This document shows, piece after piece, positions 51,115 through 61,025 of a stretch of 64,000 nt of DNA (the stretch's first letter is position 1; the number at the start of each line of letters is the position of its first letter). Origin of the DNA: an uncultured Flavobacteriaceae bacterium (GTDB lineage Bacteria; Bacteroidota; Bacteroidia; Flavobacteriales; Flavobacteriaceae); NCBI GenBank assembly GCA_937929935.1, contig CALFUL010000013.1:91509-155508 (forward strand). Reading direction: 5' to 3'. The notes below the pieces were generated by a model. That model saw only the letters and a program-made list of their open reading frames with translations. It was not told the origin of the DNA and made no database searches. The position numbers and the translations under genes were made by a program.

Positions 51115-52073
51115 CAGTCAATCTTAAAAAAAGAATCTACAAATTCATATTTATTAAATACTTGTAAATCTTCAATGCCCTCTCCTACCCCAATGTATTT
51201 TACCGGAATTTGAAACTGATCTGAAATACCTATCACAACACCACCTTTTGCAGTACCATCTAATTTGGTTACTGCCAAAGAAGTAACTTCAGTAGCTTTT
51301 GTAAACTGCTTCGCTTGCTCAAATGCATTTTGACCTGTTGATCCGTCTAAAACTAAAAGCACGTCATGTGGCGTATCTTCAATGACCTTTTGCATGACAC
51401 GCTTAATTTTAGAAAGTTCATTCATCAAATTAATCTTATTATGCAAACGCCCTGCCGTATCAATGATAACTACATCAGCTTCTTGAGTTACCGCTGAACT
51501 TAATGTATCAAAAGCTACAGAGGCAGGGTCACTACCCATGCTCTGTTTAATTATTGGCACACCTACACGATCTGCCCATACTTGTAATTGATCTATTGCT
51601 GCGGCTCTAAAAGTATCACCAGCACCTAATACCACTTTTAAACCTTGTTGTTTAAATTGATGTGCTAATTTACCAATGGTTGTAGTTTTACCAACTCCAT
51701 TAACACCTACCACCATAATTACATAGGGTTTTTTGTCTTTTGGAAAAGTAATTTCAGTAGCATCATTCAGATTAGTTTCTGACAGAAGACCAGCAATTTC
51801 TTCACGAAGAATTTTATTTAATTCATCAGTATTTAAGTACTTATCTTGTGCAACACGAGCTTCAATTCGCTTAATTATTTTTAAGGTAGTTTCAACCCCC
51901 ACATCTGAGGTAACCAAAACTTCTTCTAAATTATCTAAAACATCTTCATCAACCTTTGACTTGCCCGCAACGGCCTTGGTCATTTTATTTAGAAAAGATG
52001 TTTTTGATTTTTCAAGCCCCTTATCAAGGGTCTCTTTTTTCTTCGAAGAAAATATTTTTTTAAATAAACTCAT
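51114..52073 (-). CDS. ftsY: Signal recognition particle receptor FtsY
   Basis: The 319-residue protein contains the SRP54-type NG domain: helical N domain, then G1 GVNGVGKTTTIGKLAH, DTFRAAAIDQL (G2), DTAGRLHNKINLM (G3) and TKLDGTAKGG (G4). It is the GTPase receptor that takes SRP-ribosome complexes to the membrane translocon. The acidic A domain is short, with a basic lipid-binding start (LFKKIFSSKKKE). It lies downstream of the rpmB-rpmG-DUF4295 genes, from which a terminator separates it. Confidence 0.96.
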   Translation of the reverse strand: MSLFKKIFSSKKKETLDKGLEKSKTSFLNKMTKAVAGKSKVDEDVLDNLEEVLVTSDVGVETTLKIIKRIEARVAQDKYLNTDELNKILREEIAGLLSETNLNDATEITFPKDKKPYVIMVVGVNGVGKTTTIGKLAHQFKQQGLKVVLGAGDTFRAAAIDQLQVWADRVGVPIIKQSMGSDPASVAFDTLSSAVTQEADVVIIDTAGRLHNKINLMNELSKIKRVMQKVIEDTPHDVLLVLDGSTGQNAFEQAKQFTKATEVTSLAVTKLDGTAKGGVVIGISDQFQIPVKYIGVGEGIEDLQVFNKYEFVDSFFKID

Positions 52074-52142
52074 TCTAATTATTACTGTTTTATCAAAGAT
52101 AGCAAATGAAGTACTAAAATCTATTTTGAATATACAACATAA

Positions 52143-52174
52143 AAAAAGCCCCTTTCAAATGAAAGAGGCTTTTT
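52143..52174 (-). terminator. Terminator between DUF4295 and ftsY genes
   Basis: AAAAAGCCCCTTTC (52143-52156) pairs with GAAAGAGGCTTTTT (52161-52174) with one mismatch and an AAAT loop. T-runs flank both sides, so it can end the ribosomal gene transcript. Confidence 0.85.
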
Positions 52175-52191
52175 AAATATATTGTAGTTAA

Positions 52192-52344
52192 CTATTTTTT
52201 AGCGATCCAATCATTAACTGACTCAGGAGTCATAACACTTTCAACAAATGTATATGCACCACTCTTTGGCGATTTAATCATTTTAATCGCTTTAGTTAAT
52301 CTTTTTGAACTTGTTTGTAAACTTGCTACTGTCTTCTTTGCCAT
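52192..52344 (-). CDS. DUF4295 small conserved protein
   Basis: A 50-residue frame starting MAKKTVASLQTSSKRLTKA and ending NDWIAKK. It is the DUF4295 family, a Bacteroidota-specific small basic protein encoded with rpmG and rpmB; it may be ribosome-associated. It lies 21 nt downstream of rpmG. Confidence 0.9.
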   Translation of the reverse strand: MAKKTVASLQTSSKRLTKAIKMIKSPKSGAYTFVESVMTPESVNDWIAKK

Positions 52345-52365
52345 GCCTAAATTTTTAAGGAAAAA

Positions 52366-52548
52366 CTATTTAATTTCTTTATGAACAGTCATACGCTTTA
52401 AAATAGGATTGAATTTTTTGATTTCCATCCTTTCTGGCGTGTTCTTTTTATTTTTGGTTGTAATGTACCTTGAAGTTCCTGGTTGACCAGATTCTTTATG
52501 CTCTGTACACTCTAATATTACTTGTATTCTATTTCCTTTCTTTGCCAT
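52366..52548 (-). CDS. rpmG: 50S ribosomal protein L33
   Basis: A 60-residue basic protein with the L33 pattern [14 protein letters not shown], then [20 protein letters not shown] and RMTVHKE. Only one cysteine is present, so it is the zinc-free type. Second gene of the rpmB-rpmG-DUF4295 operon. Confidence 0.96.
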   Translation of the reverse strand: MAKKGNRIQVILECTEHKESGQPGTSRYITTKNKKNTPERMEIKKFNPILKRMTVHKEIK

Positions 52549-52569
52549 GATTGCTTATTTATCAGGGAT

Positions 52570-52806
52570 TTATTTAATCTTTCCCTGCGCTTTTGCTTCT
52601 TTCAAAACTGCAGAAATACCTTTTTTGTTAATTATTTTCAATGCCTTTGCAGATACTTTTAAAGTAATCCAACAATCTTCTTCAGGAATAAAGAAACGTT
52701 TCTTTGATAGATTAACATCAAATCTTCTTCTAGTTTTATTAACTGAGAATGATACGTTGTTACCAAACATCGCTCTCTTACCCGTGATTTCACAAACTTT
52801 TGACAT
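52570..52806 (-). CDS. rpmB: 50S ribosomal protein L28
   Basis: The 78-residue protein starts MSKVCEITGKRAMFGNNVSF and contains KTRRRFDVNLSKKRF, as expected of L28. Length is normal. First gene of the ribosomal mini-operon, with a complete Bacteroidota-type promoter 27-58 bases upstream. Confidence 0.96.
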   Translation of the reverse strand: MSKVCEITGKRAMFGNNVSFSVNKTRRRFDVNLSKKRFFIPEEDCWITLKVSAKALKIINKKGISAVLKEAKAQGKIK

Positions 52807-52832
52807 TATTCAAATTATTTTTTAACAGGATG

Positions 52833-52864
52833 CAAATTTATATCATTTTTATAAGATGGACAAA
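52833..52864 (-). promoter_or_regulatory. Consensus -33/-7 promoter of rpmB
   Basis: On the minus strand TTTG (52861-52864), 20 bases, then TAAATTTG (52833-52840), an exact match to the TTTG-N19-21-TAnnTTTG promoter recognised by the Bacteroidota primary sigma factor. Transcription should start near 52826. Confidence 0.8.
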
Positions 52865-52872
52865 ATTCTAAA

Positions 52873-54123
52873 TCAGAATTTTACAATTTCTTTTTGCAAC
52901 AACTCAAAAGCCTTATTAACAGTCTTTTGTACAATTCTTTTTCGATGATTACCCATATTGAATTTATAAGCTTGTACTCCATTCGGTGTTGCAACGCCAA
53001 TATACACGGTACCCACCTCTTCATCTGACTCTCCTTTAGTTGGACCTGCATTGCCTGTTGTTGCTACCGAAAAATCAGTATTCAGTTGCTTTTGCACATT
53101 TTTAGCCATGGCTGAGACCACCTCAGCGCTTACTACAGAATGCTTATTAATAATCGCCTTATCTACCCCAAGCACATTCATTTTAGTTTCTGTAGCATAA
53201 CTTACCACACTGCCTTTAAAGTAGGCTGAAGCACCCGCTAAAGCCGTAATGTGTTGTGCTATTGCACCCCCAGTGCAACTCTCTGCAGTTGCTAAGGTCT
53301 TCTTTTTAGCGATAAATAATTTCGCTACAACCGTTTCAATGGTTTCTTCATCTTCAAAACCAAATATAATATCGCCAATCAAATCAGGCAGTTTATTAAA
53401 TTCTTCATCTACCGCTTGAACCAATGCTTCTCGCTTTGGTCCTTTTGCAGTTAGCCTTAATCTTACTTTACCCAAATTTGGCAAATAAGCTAATTTGATA
53501 AATGAAGGCAGGTTTTCTTCCCAAGATTCTAAAATGTCAGCAATGGTACTTTCGCCCATGCCATACGTCACTAAGGTTTTGTGTAAAATATGGGGGCGTT
53601 TAAAACGCTCTATAATTTTCGGAACTACTTGATCTTTAATCAAGTTTTTCATCTCAAAAGGAACGCCAGGTAAACTAATAAATACGTTTTCGCCATCTTT
53701 AATCCACATTCCGGGTGCTGTGCCATAAGCATTATGAAGCACTTCAGCTTTTGATAAAATCAATGCTTGAGCTCTATTTACATCAGTAATTTTAGAGGTA
53801 GAAATGTATTTTTTAAAAAGTTCTTCGACATGCGCTAAAACGGCATCATTTTGAACTAAAGTATCTTCAAAATATTCGCAAAAAGTGTGTTTTGTAATAT
53901 CATCTTTGGTTGGGCCTAAACCACCTGTAACTATAATAATTTGTGCACGATTTCTAGCTTCTTCAAGAGCCGTTAAAATATGGGCTGCATTATCTTGTAT
54001 TGAAGTGATTTGATACACTGAAATACCAATTTTATTGAGTTCTTTGGATATAAATGCAGAATTAGTATCAACAATTTGACCAATAAGAATTTCATCGCCA
54101 ATGGTAATTATTTCAGCTAACAT
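52873..54123 (-). CDS. cinA: CinA family protein (nicotinamide-nucleotide amidase)
   Basis: The 416-residue protein has an N-terminal MoaB/MogA-like domain (about 1-170; IGDEILIGQIVDTNSAFI, TGGLGPTKDD) and a C-terminal CinA deamidase domain (about 255-416; ATAESCTGGAIAQ, TGNAGPTKG). The two together hydrolyse NMN and ADP-ribose-type compounds. The active-site Ser/Lys region of the amidase domain is intact. It forms a leftward run with the Hpt protein, FAH hydrolase and exonuclease genes. Confidence 0.95.
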   Translation of the reverse strand: MLAEIITIGDEILIGQIVDTNSAFISKELNKIGISVYQITSIQDNAAHILTALEEARNRAQIIIVTGGLGPTKDDITKHTFCEYFEDTLVQNDAVLAHVEELFKKYISTSKITDVNRAQALILSKAEVLHNAYGTAPGMWIKDGENVFISLPGVPFEMKNLIKDQVVPKIIERFKRPHILHKTLVTYGMGESTIADILESWEENLPSFIKLAYLPNLGKVRLRLTAKGPKREALVQAVDEEFNKLPDLIGDIIFGFEDEETIETVVAKLFIAKKKTLATAESCTGGAIAQHITALAGASAYFKGSVVSYATETKMNVLGVDKAIINKHSVVSAEVVSAMAKNVQKQLNTDFSVATTGNAGPTKGESDEEVGTVYIGVATPNGVQAYKFNMGNHRKRIVQKTVNKAFELLQKEIVKF

Positions 54124-54150
54124 GTATGTAGAATTAGGAGGTTTGGTCGC

Positions 54151-54489
54151 CTAAAGACCAAAATCATTTCGAAGTTCAGCAATCACTTGCTCAACATCTT
54201 TCTTTAGGTTTGGAAATATACTTTGTATTTCACTGATACTTGCTCTATTCTTTCCAAGTGTTTCCATTTCTAGGGCCGCAGCACGTGTTTGCTCCATTCC
54301 AAGTAAATCAACATTGGGCTTTATTTTGTGCGCCAATTGATACACTTGCTCATGGTTTTCTTCTTCAAGTGCTTTTTCTAATCCGAGTATATCAGAAGGT
54401 ACTTCATCTAGAAAAACAGAGATTACAGAATTGATAAAATCTTTATCTCCGTCAGCCATTTCATTTAATTTATCTAAACTATAAATCAT
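54151..54489 (-). CDS. Hpt (histidine phosphotransfer) domain protein
   Basis: The 112-residue all-helical protein has the phosphotransfer motif LAHKIKPNVDLLGM, in which His (about 53) would be phosphorylated. It is a stand-alone Hpt, a carrier in multi-step phosphorelays between hybrid kinases and receivers. No kinase is adjacent. Its start and the stop of the upstream FAH gene overlap by one base. Confidence 0.88.
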   Translation of the reverse strand: MIYSLDKLNEMADGDKDFINSVISVFLDEVPSDILGLEKALEEENHEQVYQLAHKIKPNVDLLGMEQTRAAALEMETLGKNRASISEIQSIFPNLKKDVEQVIAELRNDFGL

Positions 54490-55100
54490 TATTTTATTTT
54501 TAATTTAAAAAGTTCTTGCTCTTCTAATACCCCTGAAAGGTAGTCATTTGGCTCAACTTTGCCAACTCCGGCAGGTGTACCTGTAAAAATCACATCACCT
54601 TTTTTGAGCATAAAATAAGTAGACACGTAAGCAATTATATCATCTATTTTGTGCAACATCAATTTTGTATTTCCTTTTTGCACTTCTTCATCGTTTTTAA
54701 ACAATGAAAAATTTAAATCGTTAAGGTTTTCAAAATTACTTTTTGGCAACCACTTTCCTATTACCGCTGAACCATCAAATCCTTTTGCTTTTTCCCAAGG
54801 CAACCCTTTTGATTTCAATTGTTGCTGCAAATCACGTGCCGTAAAATCAATACCTAGGCCTATTTCATCATAATAGTTGGGTGCAAATTTTTGATCAATA
54901 TGCTTACCTACTTTCTTAATCTTAACTAACACCTCAACCTCATAGTGAATGTTATCAGAAAATTCAGGAATATAAAAGTCTTGCTCTTTTGGTAAAATGG
55001 CAGAATCTGGCTTAATAAACACCACAGGTTCAGTAGGCATAACGTTATCAAGTTCTTTGATATGATCTGTATAATTTCTGCCTATGCAAATGATTTTCAT
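54489..55100 (-). CDS. Fumarylacetoacetate hydrolase family protein
   Basis: The 203-residue protein begins directly at the FAH domain: IGRNYTDHIKEL, then HYEVEVLVKI (metal-binding Glu), GIDFTARDLQ (Asp), and GDVIFTGTPAGVGKV. It resembles the YcgM/FAHD1 group, with oxaloacetate decarboxylase or acylpyruvase activity. A divalent metal is needed. Substrate cannot be deduced. Confidence 0.9.
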   Translation of the reverse strand: MKIICIGRNYTDHIKELDNVMPTEPVVFIKPDSAILPKEQDFYIPEFSDNIHYEVEVLVKIKKVGKHIDQKFAPNYYDEIGLGIDFTARDLQQQLKSKGLPWEKAKGFDGSAVIGKWLPKSNFENLNDLNFSLFKNDEEVQKGNTKLMLHKIDDIIAYVSTYFMLKKGDVIFTGTPAGVGKVEPNDYLSGVLEEQELFKLKIK

Positions 55101-55127
55101 TTGACCTGTTCTTTAGATATACCTAGT

Positions 55128-56033
55128 TTATTCAATATTGAGCTTCAGACTAATGGCCGGTATAAAATTCTGAGAATTATTTCGCGAACGCACCTTGAAA
55201 TCTGCCCATTTACCCATACCATATATCATAACCCTATAATTCTGGTTTTTAGTATACATACCACTAAATGTTGGTGCAAAACGATCTTCAACTTCCTTTT
55301 TATTTGTCAATTGATTTATGGTATTTTCAGTAAACCAATTGTAAGGTATAAAAAGCCATTCAAGCCCAACGTAAACCCCTTCTCTCGGAATTTCAATATT
55401 GAACGCTGCAAGATCTACTGAAACAAACTCTTTCTCAACATCATGCTCTAAAACAATACTCTTTCGCAATAAATCAAGATCTGGCGCACCTGTTTCATCA
55501 ACACCATAAACACGAATTCTAAATTTGGCTGACTCTCTTTTGAAACCTTCGTTCTTTTTTAAAAAGACCGTGACTTTGTCAATAAACTTTCGTTGATTGC
55601 CAATATTAGGAAAATACAAAGCCAATACCCACGGGGTTGCAGATGATGAAAAACCGCTTGAAAGACTACTACTACCTATGGGGTTCAATACATTCACATT
55701 ACCCAATTTTTCAGCCACCACAACCTCTTCTAATTCAAATGACTCTTCAACCATTTCAAATCTTTTAGCTTGATAAATAAGTCGCGGGTCAACAATAGTG
55801 TCTTTATAGCCTAATGAAGAAATATGGACTTGCTTATCTAAATACGGACTCGGTAAATCAATATAAAAATGACCTTCTTCATCAGTAGAAGTACCTTTTA
55901 AGGTGTTCAAGAAACTGAGATTTACAAAAGGAATGGGCTCTTTTGTTTGGTTATCATAAACATGACCCTCAAACAGCACCTCTTGGGCGTTAACTTGAAA
56001 TACAATAAAAAGAGTTAAAATCAAAAAACGCAT
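55128..56033 (-). CDS. Secreted carboxypeptidase-regulatory-like domain protein
   Basis: The 301-residue protein has a signal peptide (ending VNAQ) and an N-terminal CarboxypepD regulatory-like beta sandwich (about 20-100; EGHVYDNQTKEPIPFVNLS, TSTDEEGHFYIDLP). A second, larger beta domain follows (about 120-300), unrecognised. Such proteins in Bacteroidota sit in the outer membrane or periplasm. The exonuclease gene lies 5 nt upstream. Confidence 0.75.
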   Translation of the reverse strand: MRFLILTLFIVFQVNAQEVLFEGHVYDNQTKEPIPFVNLSFLNTLKGTSTDEEGHFYIDLPSPYLDKQVHISSLGYKDTIVDPRLIYQAKRFEMVEESFELEEVVVAEKLGNVNVLNPIGSSSLSSGFSSSATPWVLALYFPNIGNQRKFIDKVTVFLKKNEGFKRESAKFRIRVYGVDETGAPDLDLLRKSIVLEHDVEKEFVSVDLAAFNIEIPREGVYVGLEWLFIPYNWFTENTINQLTNKKEVEDRFAPTFSGMYTKNQNYRVMIYGMGKWADFKVRSRNNSQNFIPAISLKLNIE

Positions 56034-56038
56034 AGTGT

Positions 56039-56815
56039 CTAACTTAATTTGGTATTTAATTTACTGAGTTTTATTTGTGTTAACACTTTTTTGGTATAGC
56101 GCGGAAAATCAGCGTTTAATAACCAACTAAAGTACCCTGGCTCTTTATCTAAAACATCAAGTACTTTTTTGCCTTTATGCTTACCAAAGCCAAATATTTC
56201 ATTGTCATCTTCATCTAAAACAATAAAGCCTGCAAAATCTACTGTTCTTTTATGCGAAGAAAATGCAGCCAGCTTTTTAATATCATTCTCTAATTCAGGG
56301 TAGCGTTCTAACTGCCCTAACAACACTTCATAAGTAGCATTTGTATCAGCTTCAGCACTATGTGCGTCAGTTAAATCTTTATCGCAATAAAACCTATAAG
56401 CAGCCTCTAATGTTCGCTTCTCCATTTTGTGAAAAATAGTCTGCACATCAACTGATACCATGTTTTTTAAATCAAAATCAACCTCAGCGCGTAACATTTC
56501 TTCAGCGAGCAGCGGAATATCAAAGCGATCAGAATTAAAGCCTGCTAAATCACAATTTTGAATGATCGCGTAAATTTCTTTTGACAATTCTTTGAAAGTG
56601 GGCTCGTTAGCAACTTTTTCATTTGAGATACCGTGAATGGCTGATGTTTGCTCAGGAATTGGTATCTCAGGATTTACCAACCAAGTTTTGCTTTCTTTAG
56701 TACCGTTAGGAAATACTTTTAATATCGAAATTTCAACAATTCGATCTTTGGCAACATTCACACCCGTAGTTTCTAAATCAAAAAAACAGATCGGGCGATT
56801 TAAATTCAATTCCAT
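56039..56815 (-). CDS. DnaQ-like 3'-5' exonuclease
   Basis: The 258-residue DEDDh exonuclease has FFDLETTGV (D, E), AGFNSDRFDIPLL (D) and DAHSAEADTNAT (His and Asp), which form the four-residue metal site plus the general base. The C-terminal part (about 190-258) has the FGKHKGKKVLDVLDKEPGYFSWLL motif of a DUF3820-type tail. It may be a proofreading or repair exonuclease; unlike replicative DnaQ it carries this extra domain. Cytoplasmic. Confidence 0.9.
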   Translation of the reverse strand: MELNLNRPICFFDLETTGVNVAKDRIVEISILKVFPNGTKESKTWLVNPEIPIPEQTSAIHGISNEKVANEPTFKELSKEIYAIIQNCDLAGFNSDRFDIPLLAEEMLRAEVDFDLKNMVSVDVQTIFHKMEKRTLEAAYRFYCDKDLTDAHSAEADTNATYEVLLGQLERYPELENDIKKLAAFSSHKRTVDFAGFIVLDEDDNEIFGFGKHKGKKVLDVLDKEPGYFSWLLNADFPRYTKKVLTQIKLSKLNTKLS

Positions 56816-56888
56816 CTTTATCGCTTCTAACTACAAAGATAATTAGAAGGGTGCTTACTTGAACTTAAGTTGAATAATAAATATGAAG

Positions 56889-58232
56889 TTATATGTCACG
56901 ATTAACATTCCAAGCCTCAAGATAATCAGCAACCGCTTTAGCAAACATACTACCCAAAGCCCCGTTTACCACACGGTGATCATAGCTATGTGAAATGTAC
57001 ATTTTACTGCGAATACCTATAAAATCACCTTGTTCAGTTTCAATAACCGAAGGTATCTTTCGAATAGCACCTAAGGCCAAAATACCTACTTGTGGCTGAT
57101 TGATTATGGGGGTGCCAAATACGCTACCAAAGGTTCCTACATTGGTTACAGTATACGTGCCACCTTGAATTTCATCAGGTTTTAATTTATTCTCTCTTGA
57201 TCTAACAGCAAGGTCATTGACCACTTTTGCCATACCTACCAAATTCAATTGATCTGCATTTTTAATTACGGGCACTATTAAATTTCCGTCAGGTAAAGCA
57301 GCTGCCATACCAATATTGATATTTCTTTTTTTAATAACCGTATCGCGATCTACAGAAACATTCATCATCGGGTATTTCTTCAACGCCTTTGCTACGGCCT
57401 CTATAAAAATAGGCGTAAACGTTAGTTTTTCGCCTTCAACCTTCTCAAAATTATCTTTGACTTTATTTCGCCAATTAACCACATTGGTTACATCAACCTC
57501 AATAAAACTCTGTACATGAGCTGACGTTGAAACACTATCAACCATGTGTTTGGCTATTAATTTGCCCATACGGGTCATTTCAATAACCTCATCAGCACCA
57601 GTAGCTTGTACACGTGACACTTGATGAACCGTTGGTTTTGGGGCCCCTTGAATAGTAGTTGCCGAAGCTACTATTTTATCAGCAGGTGTATTTTCAACCA
57701 CAGCAGTGGATTGAGCCCCATTTTTAATATATGCTAAAAGGTCTTTTTTAGTAACTCTACCTTCTTTACCTGACCCTTGAATAGCGTCAAGTTGTGCCAA
57801 AGAAATATTTTCTTCTTTGGCAATATTTTTAACTAAAGGAGAATAAAAACGTGCTGATTTACTATACTCTGCCACAGCTGCGGTAGTTGTTTCTTTAGCC
57901 ACAACAACCGTTTTTTCTACAGCTTCAATAACCGTTTCAGCTGCATCATTAGGTGTTTCACTTACTTGAGCGGTTTCAGCAGGCGCACTACCTTTAATTT
58001 CAATCACTGCAACTGTTTCGCCAACTTTAATAACAGCATCGATTTCAAATAATTTTTCTACAAGAACACCTTCAACTTCACTGGGTACTTCTGTATCAAC
58101 CTTATCAGTGGCAATTTCAAATATAGGTTCGTCAATTTCAATGGTATCTCCTACTTCTTTCAACCAAGCAGTCAAAGTTGCTTCAGCAACACTCTCTCCC
58201 ATTCTGGGTAATTTGAGTTCAAATTTTGACAT
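56889..58232 (-). CDS. 2-oxoacid dehydrogenase E2 (dihydrolipoamide acyltransferase)
   Basis: The 447-residue protein has an N-terminal lipoyl domain (about 2-78; lipoylated Lys in IATDKVDTE), a flexible Ala/Val/Thr-rich linker, a peripheral subunit-binding domain (about 132-168; SPLVKNIAKEENI) and a catalytic domain (about 215-445). The active site reads SHSYDHRVVNGALG: the catalytic His is present, while the usual HRxxDG aspartate is Asn. The lipoyl and core sequences suggest the branched-chain 2-oxoacid complex. E1 and E3 genes are not adjacent. Confidence 0.9.
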   Translation of the reverse strand: MSKFELKLPRMGESVAEATLTAWLKEVGDTIEIDEPIFEIATDKVDTEVPSEVEGVLVEKLFEIDAVIKVGETVAVIEIKGSAPAETAQVSETPNDAAETVIEAVEKTVVVAKETTTAAVAEYSKSARFYSPLVKNIAKEENISLAQLDAIQGSGKEGRVTKKDLLAYIKNGAQSTAVVENTPADKIVASATTIQGAPKPTVHQVSRVQATGADEVIEMTRMGKLIAKHMVDSVSTSAHVQSFIEVDVTNVVNWRNKVKDNFEKVEGEKLTFTPIFIEAVAKALKKYPMMNVSVDRDTVIKKRNINIGMAAALPDGNLIVPVIKNADQLNLVGMAKVVNDLAVRSRENKLKPDEIQGGTYTVTNVGTFGSVFGTPIINQPQVGILALGAIRKIPSVIETEQGDFIGIRSKMYISHSYDHRVVNGALGSMFAKAVADYLEAWNVNRDI

Positions 58233-58266
58233 AATTTTAGTAAAGGGCTATTTAACTTAATTACTC

Positions 58267-58887
58267 TTAATTCGCTTTTAATGACACTTCAAACGGAATT
58301 CTATTCAAGATACTTCTTCCTAAAGTAACCTCATCAGCATATTCTAATTCATCGCCTACGGCAATGCCGCGTGCGATGGTTGAAGTGTTAATATTTAAGC
58401 CATCTAACTGCTTAAATATGTAAAAATTGGTGGTATCACCTTCCATCGTAGAACTTAACGCAAAAATCAACTCTTTTATTTTTCCTTCTTTCGCTTTTGC
58501 TACTAAAGAGTTAATAGTCAAATCTTGCGGCCCCACCCCTTCCATAGGCGAAATTTTACCTCCTAGAACATGATACAAACCTTTAAATTGATCTGTATTT
58601 TCAATCGCCATGACATCGCGAATATCTTCAACCACACATACCAAACTTTCATCACGCTTAGGGTTCGCACATATTTCACATAACGCAACATCAGAAATGT
58701 TATGGCAATTTTTACAAAATAAAATTGCGCCCCGTAATTTTTCTAAGGCCTTAGCCAAATTGGTGGTTCTTTCTTCAGGCTGCTTTAACAAATGTAATAC
58801 CAATCGCAAAGCTGTTCGCTTACCAATACCTGGCAATTGAGAGACTTCATAGACTGCATTTTCAAGAAGTTTAGACGAAAATTCCAT
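58267..58887 (-). CDS. recR: Recombination protein RecR
   Basis: The 206-residue protein has an N-terminal helix-hairpin-helix ([17 protein letters not shown]), a four-cysteine zinc finger (CKNC then CEIC), a Toprim domain ([16 protein letters not shown]) and a C-terminal Walker B-like tail. With RecF and RecO it loads RecA at gaps. Length is normal. It is divergent from the sodium symporter gene. Confidence 0.96.
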   Translation of the reverse strand: MEFSSKLLENAVYEVSQLPGIGKRTALRLVLHLLKQPEERTTNLAKALEKLRGAILFCKNCHNISDVALCEICANPKRDESLVCVVEDIRDVMAIENTDQFKGLYHVLGGKISPMEGVGPQDLTINSLVAKAKEGKIKELIFALSSTMEGDTTNFYIFKQLDGLNINTSTIARGIAVGDELEYADEVTLGRSILNRIPFEVSLKAN

Positions 58888-58942
58888 GAGTGCGAAATTA
58901 CGATTTTAGATTTTGTAATTTGCATAACATAAATAAAATCAA

Positions 58943-60430
58943 ATGACGCCAACTAACATTCTATTCTTAATTATAGGCTATTTTCTTGTTTTACTACTCA
59001 TCGCTTATTTTACCGGAAAGAATGATTCAAATATTGATTTTTTCAAGGCAGGTAAACAATCGCCGTGGTATTTAGTGGCTTTTGGTATGGTGGGCGCCTC
59101 ACTTTCAGGTGTAACCTTTATTTCAGTTCCGGGCTGGGTGCAAGCATCTGAATTGAGTTATATGCAAGTAGTATTTGGTTATTTTGTGGGTTACCTTATC
59201 ACTGCTTATGTGCTTTTACCTATCTATTACAAACTCAATGTCACTTCAATTTATGAGTATTTAGAGCGGCGTTTTGGCTGGCATAGTTACAAATTAGGTG
59301 CAGTTTCATTCTTCATTTCAAGGGTCTTGGGTGCATCATTTAGGCTATTTTTAGTGGCCATTGTTTTACAGCAATTTGTTTTTGATGCCTGGAAAATTCC
59401 TTTTGAAATTACCGTCATTTTATCAATTCTGCTGATTTGGGTATATACGTTTAGGGGCGGTATAAAAACTATTGTTTGGACAGATACACTACAAACCCTT
59501 TTCATGCTGATTGCCGTAGGATTATCTATTTATTTTATTTTGGATAAACTAGACTGGAGTTTCAGTCAATTCATTGCTTCAAATGAGTTCAAAGAATACA
59601 ACCAAATTATTTTCATAGATGACTTCTTTGAAAAAAAGCACTTTGTTAAATCATTTTTAGGTGGCATGTTTATTACCATTTGTATGACAGGCCTTGATCA
59701 AGATATGATGCAAAAGAATCTTACCTGCCGAAGTCTAAAAGATGCACAAAAAAATATGCTGAGCTTCAGCGTGGTTCTCGTATTTGTAACCTTCTTATTC
59801 ATGCTTCTTGGAGCATTGCTTTTTATCTATGCTGATAAATTTGGAGTGTCAATTCCGTTAATGGATGGCAAACAAAAAACAGATTTACTTTTTCCTGAAA
59901 TTGCATTAAATAGCAACTTGGGCATGGGTGTTGCCATTACGTTCATTTTGGGCTTGATAGCCGCCGCTTATAGTAGTGCTGATAGCGCCCTAACTTCACT
60001 TACCACCTCTTTTTGTATTGATTTTCTAGGGATAGAACAAAAACCAGAAGAAAACAAAAAACGAATTCGAAAAACCACACATATAGGCATGAGTGTAGTT
60101 TTAGTGGTTGTGGTTATTTTATTCAAACATGTATTAGACACGAACGTAATTGACGGACTTTTACAAGTTGCCGGATATACCTACGGCCCTTTACTTGGTC
60201 TTTTTGCCTTTGGCATTTTTACCAATTATATGGTCAAAGACAAATATGTTTGGTTAGTAGCTTTGGTTTCTGTGATTTCAGTCTTGATATTAGCTAAATT
60301 ACCTACTGAAAGTCTAAATGGCTATGTGATTGGCTATGAACTATTGCCTCTAAACGGTTTACTCACTTTTATAGGCTTATGGTGTATTCGCGATTCTAAA
60401 AAAGAAAATCAACTTATCATACCCAGATAG
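58943..60430 (+). CDS. Sodium:solute symporter (SSS family)
   Basis: The 495-residue integral membrane protein has about 13 transmembrane helices. SSS family motifs are clear: [35 protein letters not shown] and the sodium-site region [15 protein letters not shown], plus [14 protein letters not shown]. It should co-import a solute with sodium, but the solute is not predictable. Monocistronic, divergent from recR. Confidence 0.92.
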   Translation: MTPTNILFLIIGYFLVLLLIAYFTGKNDSNIDFFKAGKQSPWYLVAFGMVGASLSGVTFISVPGWVQASELSYMQVVFGYFVGYLITAYVLLPIYYKLNVTSIYEYLERRFGWHSYKLGAVSFFISRVLGASFRLFLVAIVLQQFVFDAWKIPFEITVILSILLIWVYTFRGGIKTIVWTDTLQTLFMLIAVGLSIYFILDKLDWSFSQFIASNEFKEYNQIIFIDDFFEKKHFVKSFLGGMFITICMTGLDQDMMQKNLTCRSLKDAQKNMLSFSVVLVFVTFLFMLLGALLFIYADKFGVSIPLMDGKQKTDLLFPEIALNSNLGMGVAITFILGLIAAAYSSADSALTSLTTSFCIDFLGIEQKPEENKKRIRKTTHIGMSVVLVVVVILFKHVLDTNVIDGLLQVAGYTYGPLLGLFAFGIFTNYMVKDKYVWLVALVSVISVLILAKLPTESLNGYVIGYELLPLNGLLTFIGLWCIRDSKKENQLIIPR

Positions 60431-60537
60431 CAACTTTAAAATGCTATAATCGGATAAAAGGTCACTTTTTTTGGATGAAATGATTTAAAAAGTGTTAAAC
60501 TTTTACATCAAAAACAATCTACATTACGTTTATTGTT

Positions 60538-60897
60538 TTAATACTGCTTGGTAGAAAGCAAAACCAACGTACAGGCCTCTTCATAGGCTATATTATTGGT
60601 CTTTAGTGTTTTATAAAATTCAGGATTCTCAGTGCCAGGATTAAATAGTATTCTTCTTGGTTTAATTTTTAAGATGGCGTCATAATACTGTACCTGATTA
60701 TCCTTTCCTAAATACAAACTTATAGTATCAATATTGGTAAAATTGTCTAGATTTGTTTCAACTTTTACCCCCTTGATATAACCCGCTTTCAAACCGAAGG
60801 CTACCGTATCAATACCATTATCAACAAGACTTGTTACTGCTCTATTACTGTAACGATTTGGTTTAAGTGAAGCACCAATTACTAAAGTTTTACTCAT
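60538..60897 (-). CDS. CoA-binding domain protein (Rossmann, single domain)
   Basis: A 119-residue protein consisting of the CoA_binding_2 Rossmann fold: VIGASLKPNRYSNRAV at the start, SLYLGKDNQVQYYDAIL in the middle and RRILFNPGTENPEFYK near the end. These small proteins resemble the CoA-binding part of succinyl-CoA ligase. Role unknown. Confidence 0.85.
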   Translation of the reverse strand: MSKTLVIGASLKPNRYSNRAVTSLVDNGIDTVAFGLKAGYIKGVKVETNLDNFTNIDTISLYLGKDNQVQYYDAILKIKPRRILFNPGTENPEFYKTLKTNNIAYEEACTLVLLSTKQY

Positions 60898-60992
60898 TTA
60901 TAGTTCGCTATTATTAGAAAAGAATTAAGTTGTTGAGAAGGCTATATTTTTAAAGTTAATGGTTAGTGTTTAGTATAGCGCAATCGACAACA

Positions 60993-61019
60993 GAAACCCT
61001 AACTTTTAGTTAGGGTTTC
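60993..61019 (-). terminator. Terminator after fabH
   Basis: A perfect 12-bp stem GAAACCCTAACT (60993-61004) / AGTTAGGGTTTC (61008-61019) with a 3-base loop, 7 bases downstream of the fabH stop. The T-run on the minus strand is weak, but the position suits termination. Confidence 0.75.
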
Positions 61020-61025
61020 CTATTT

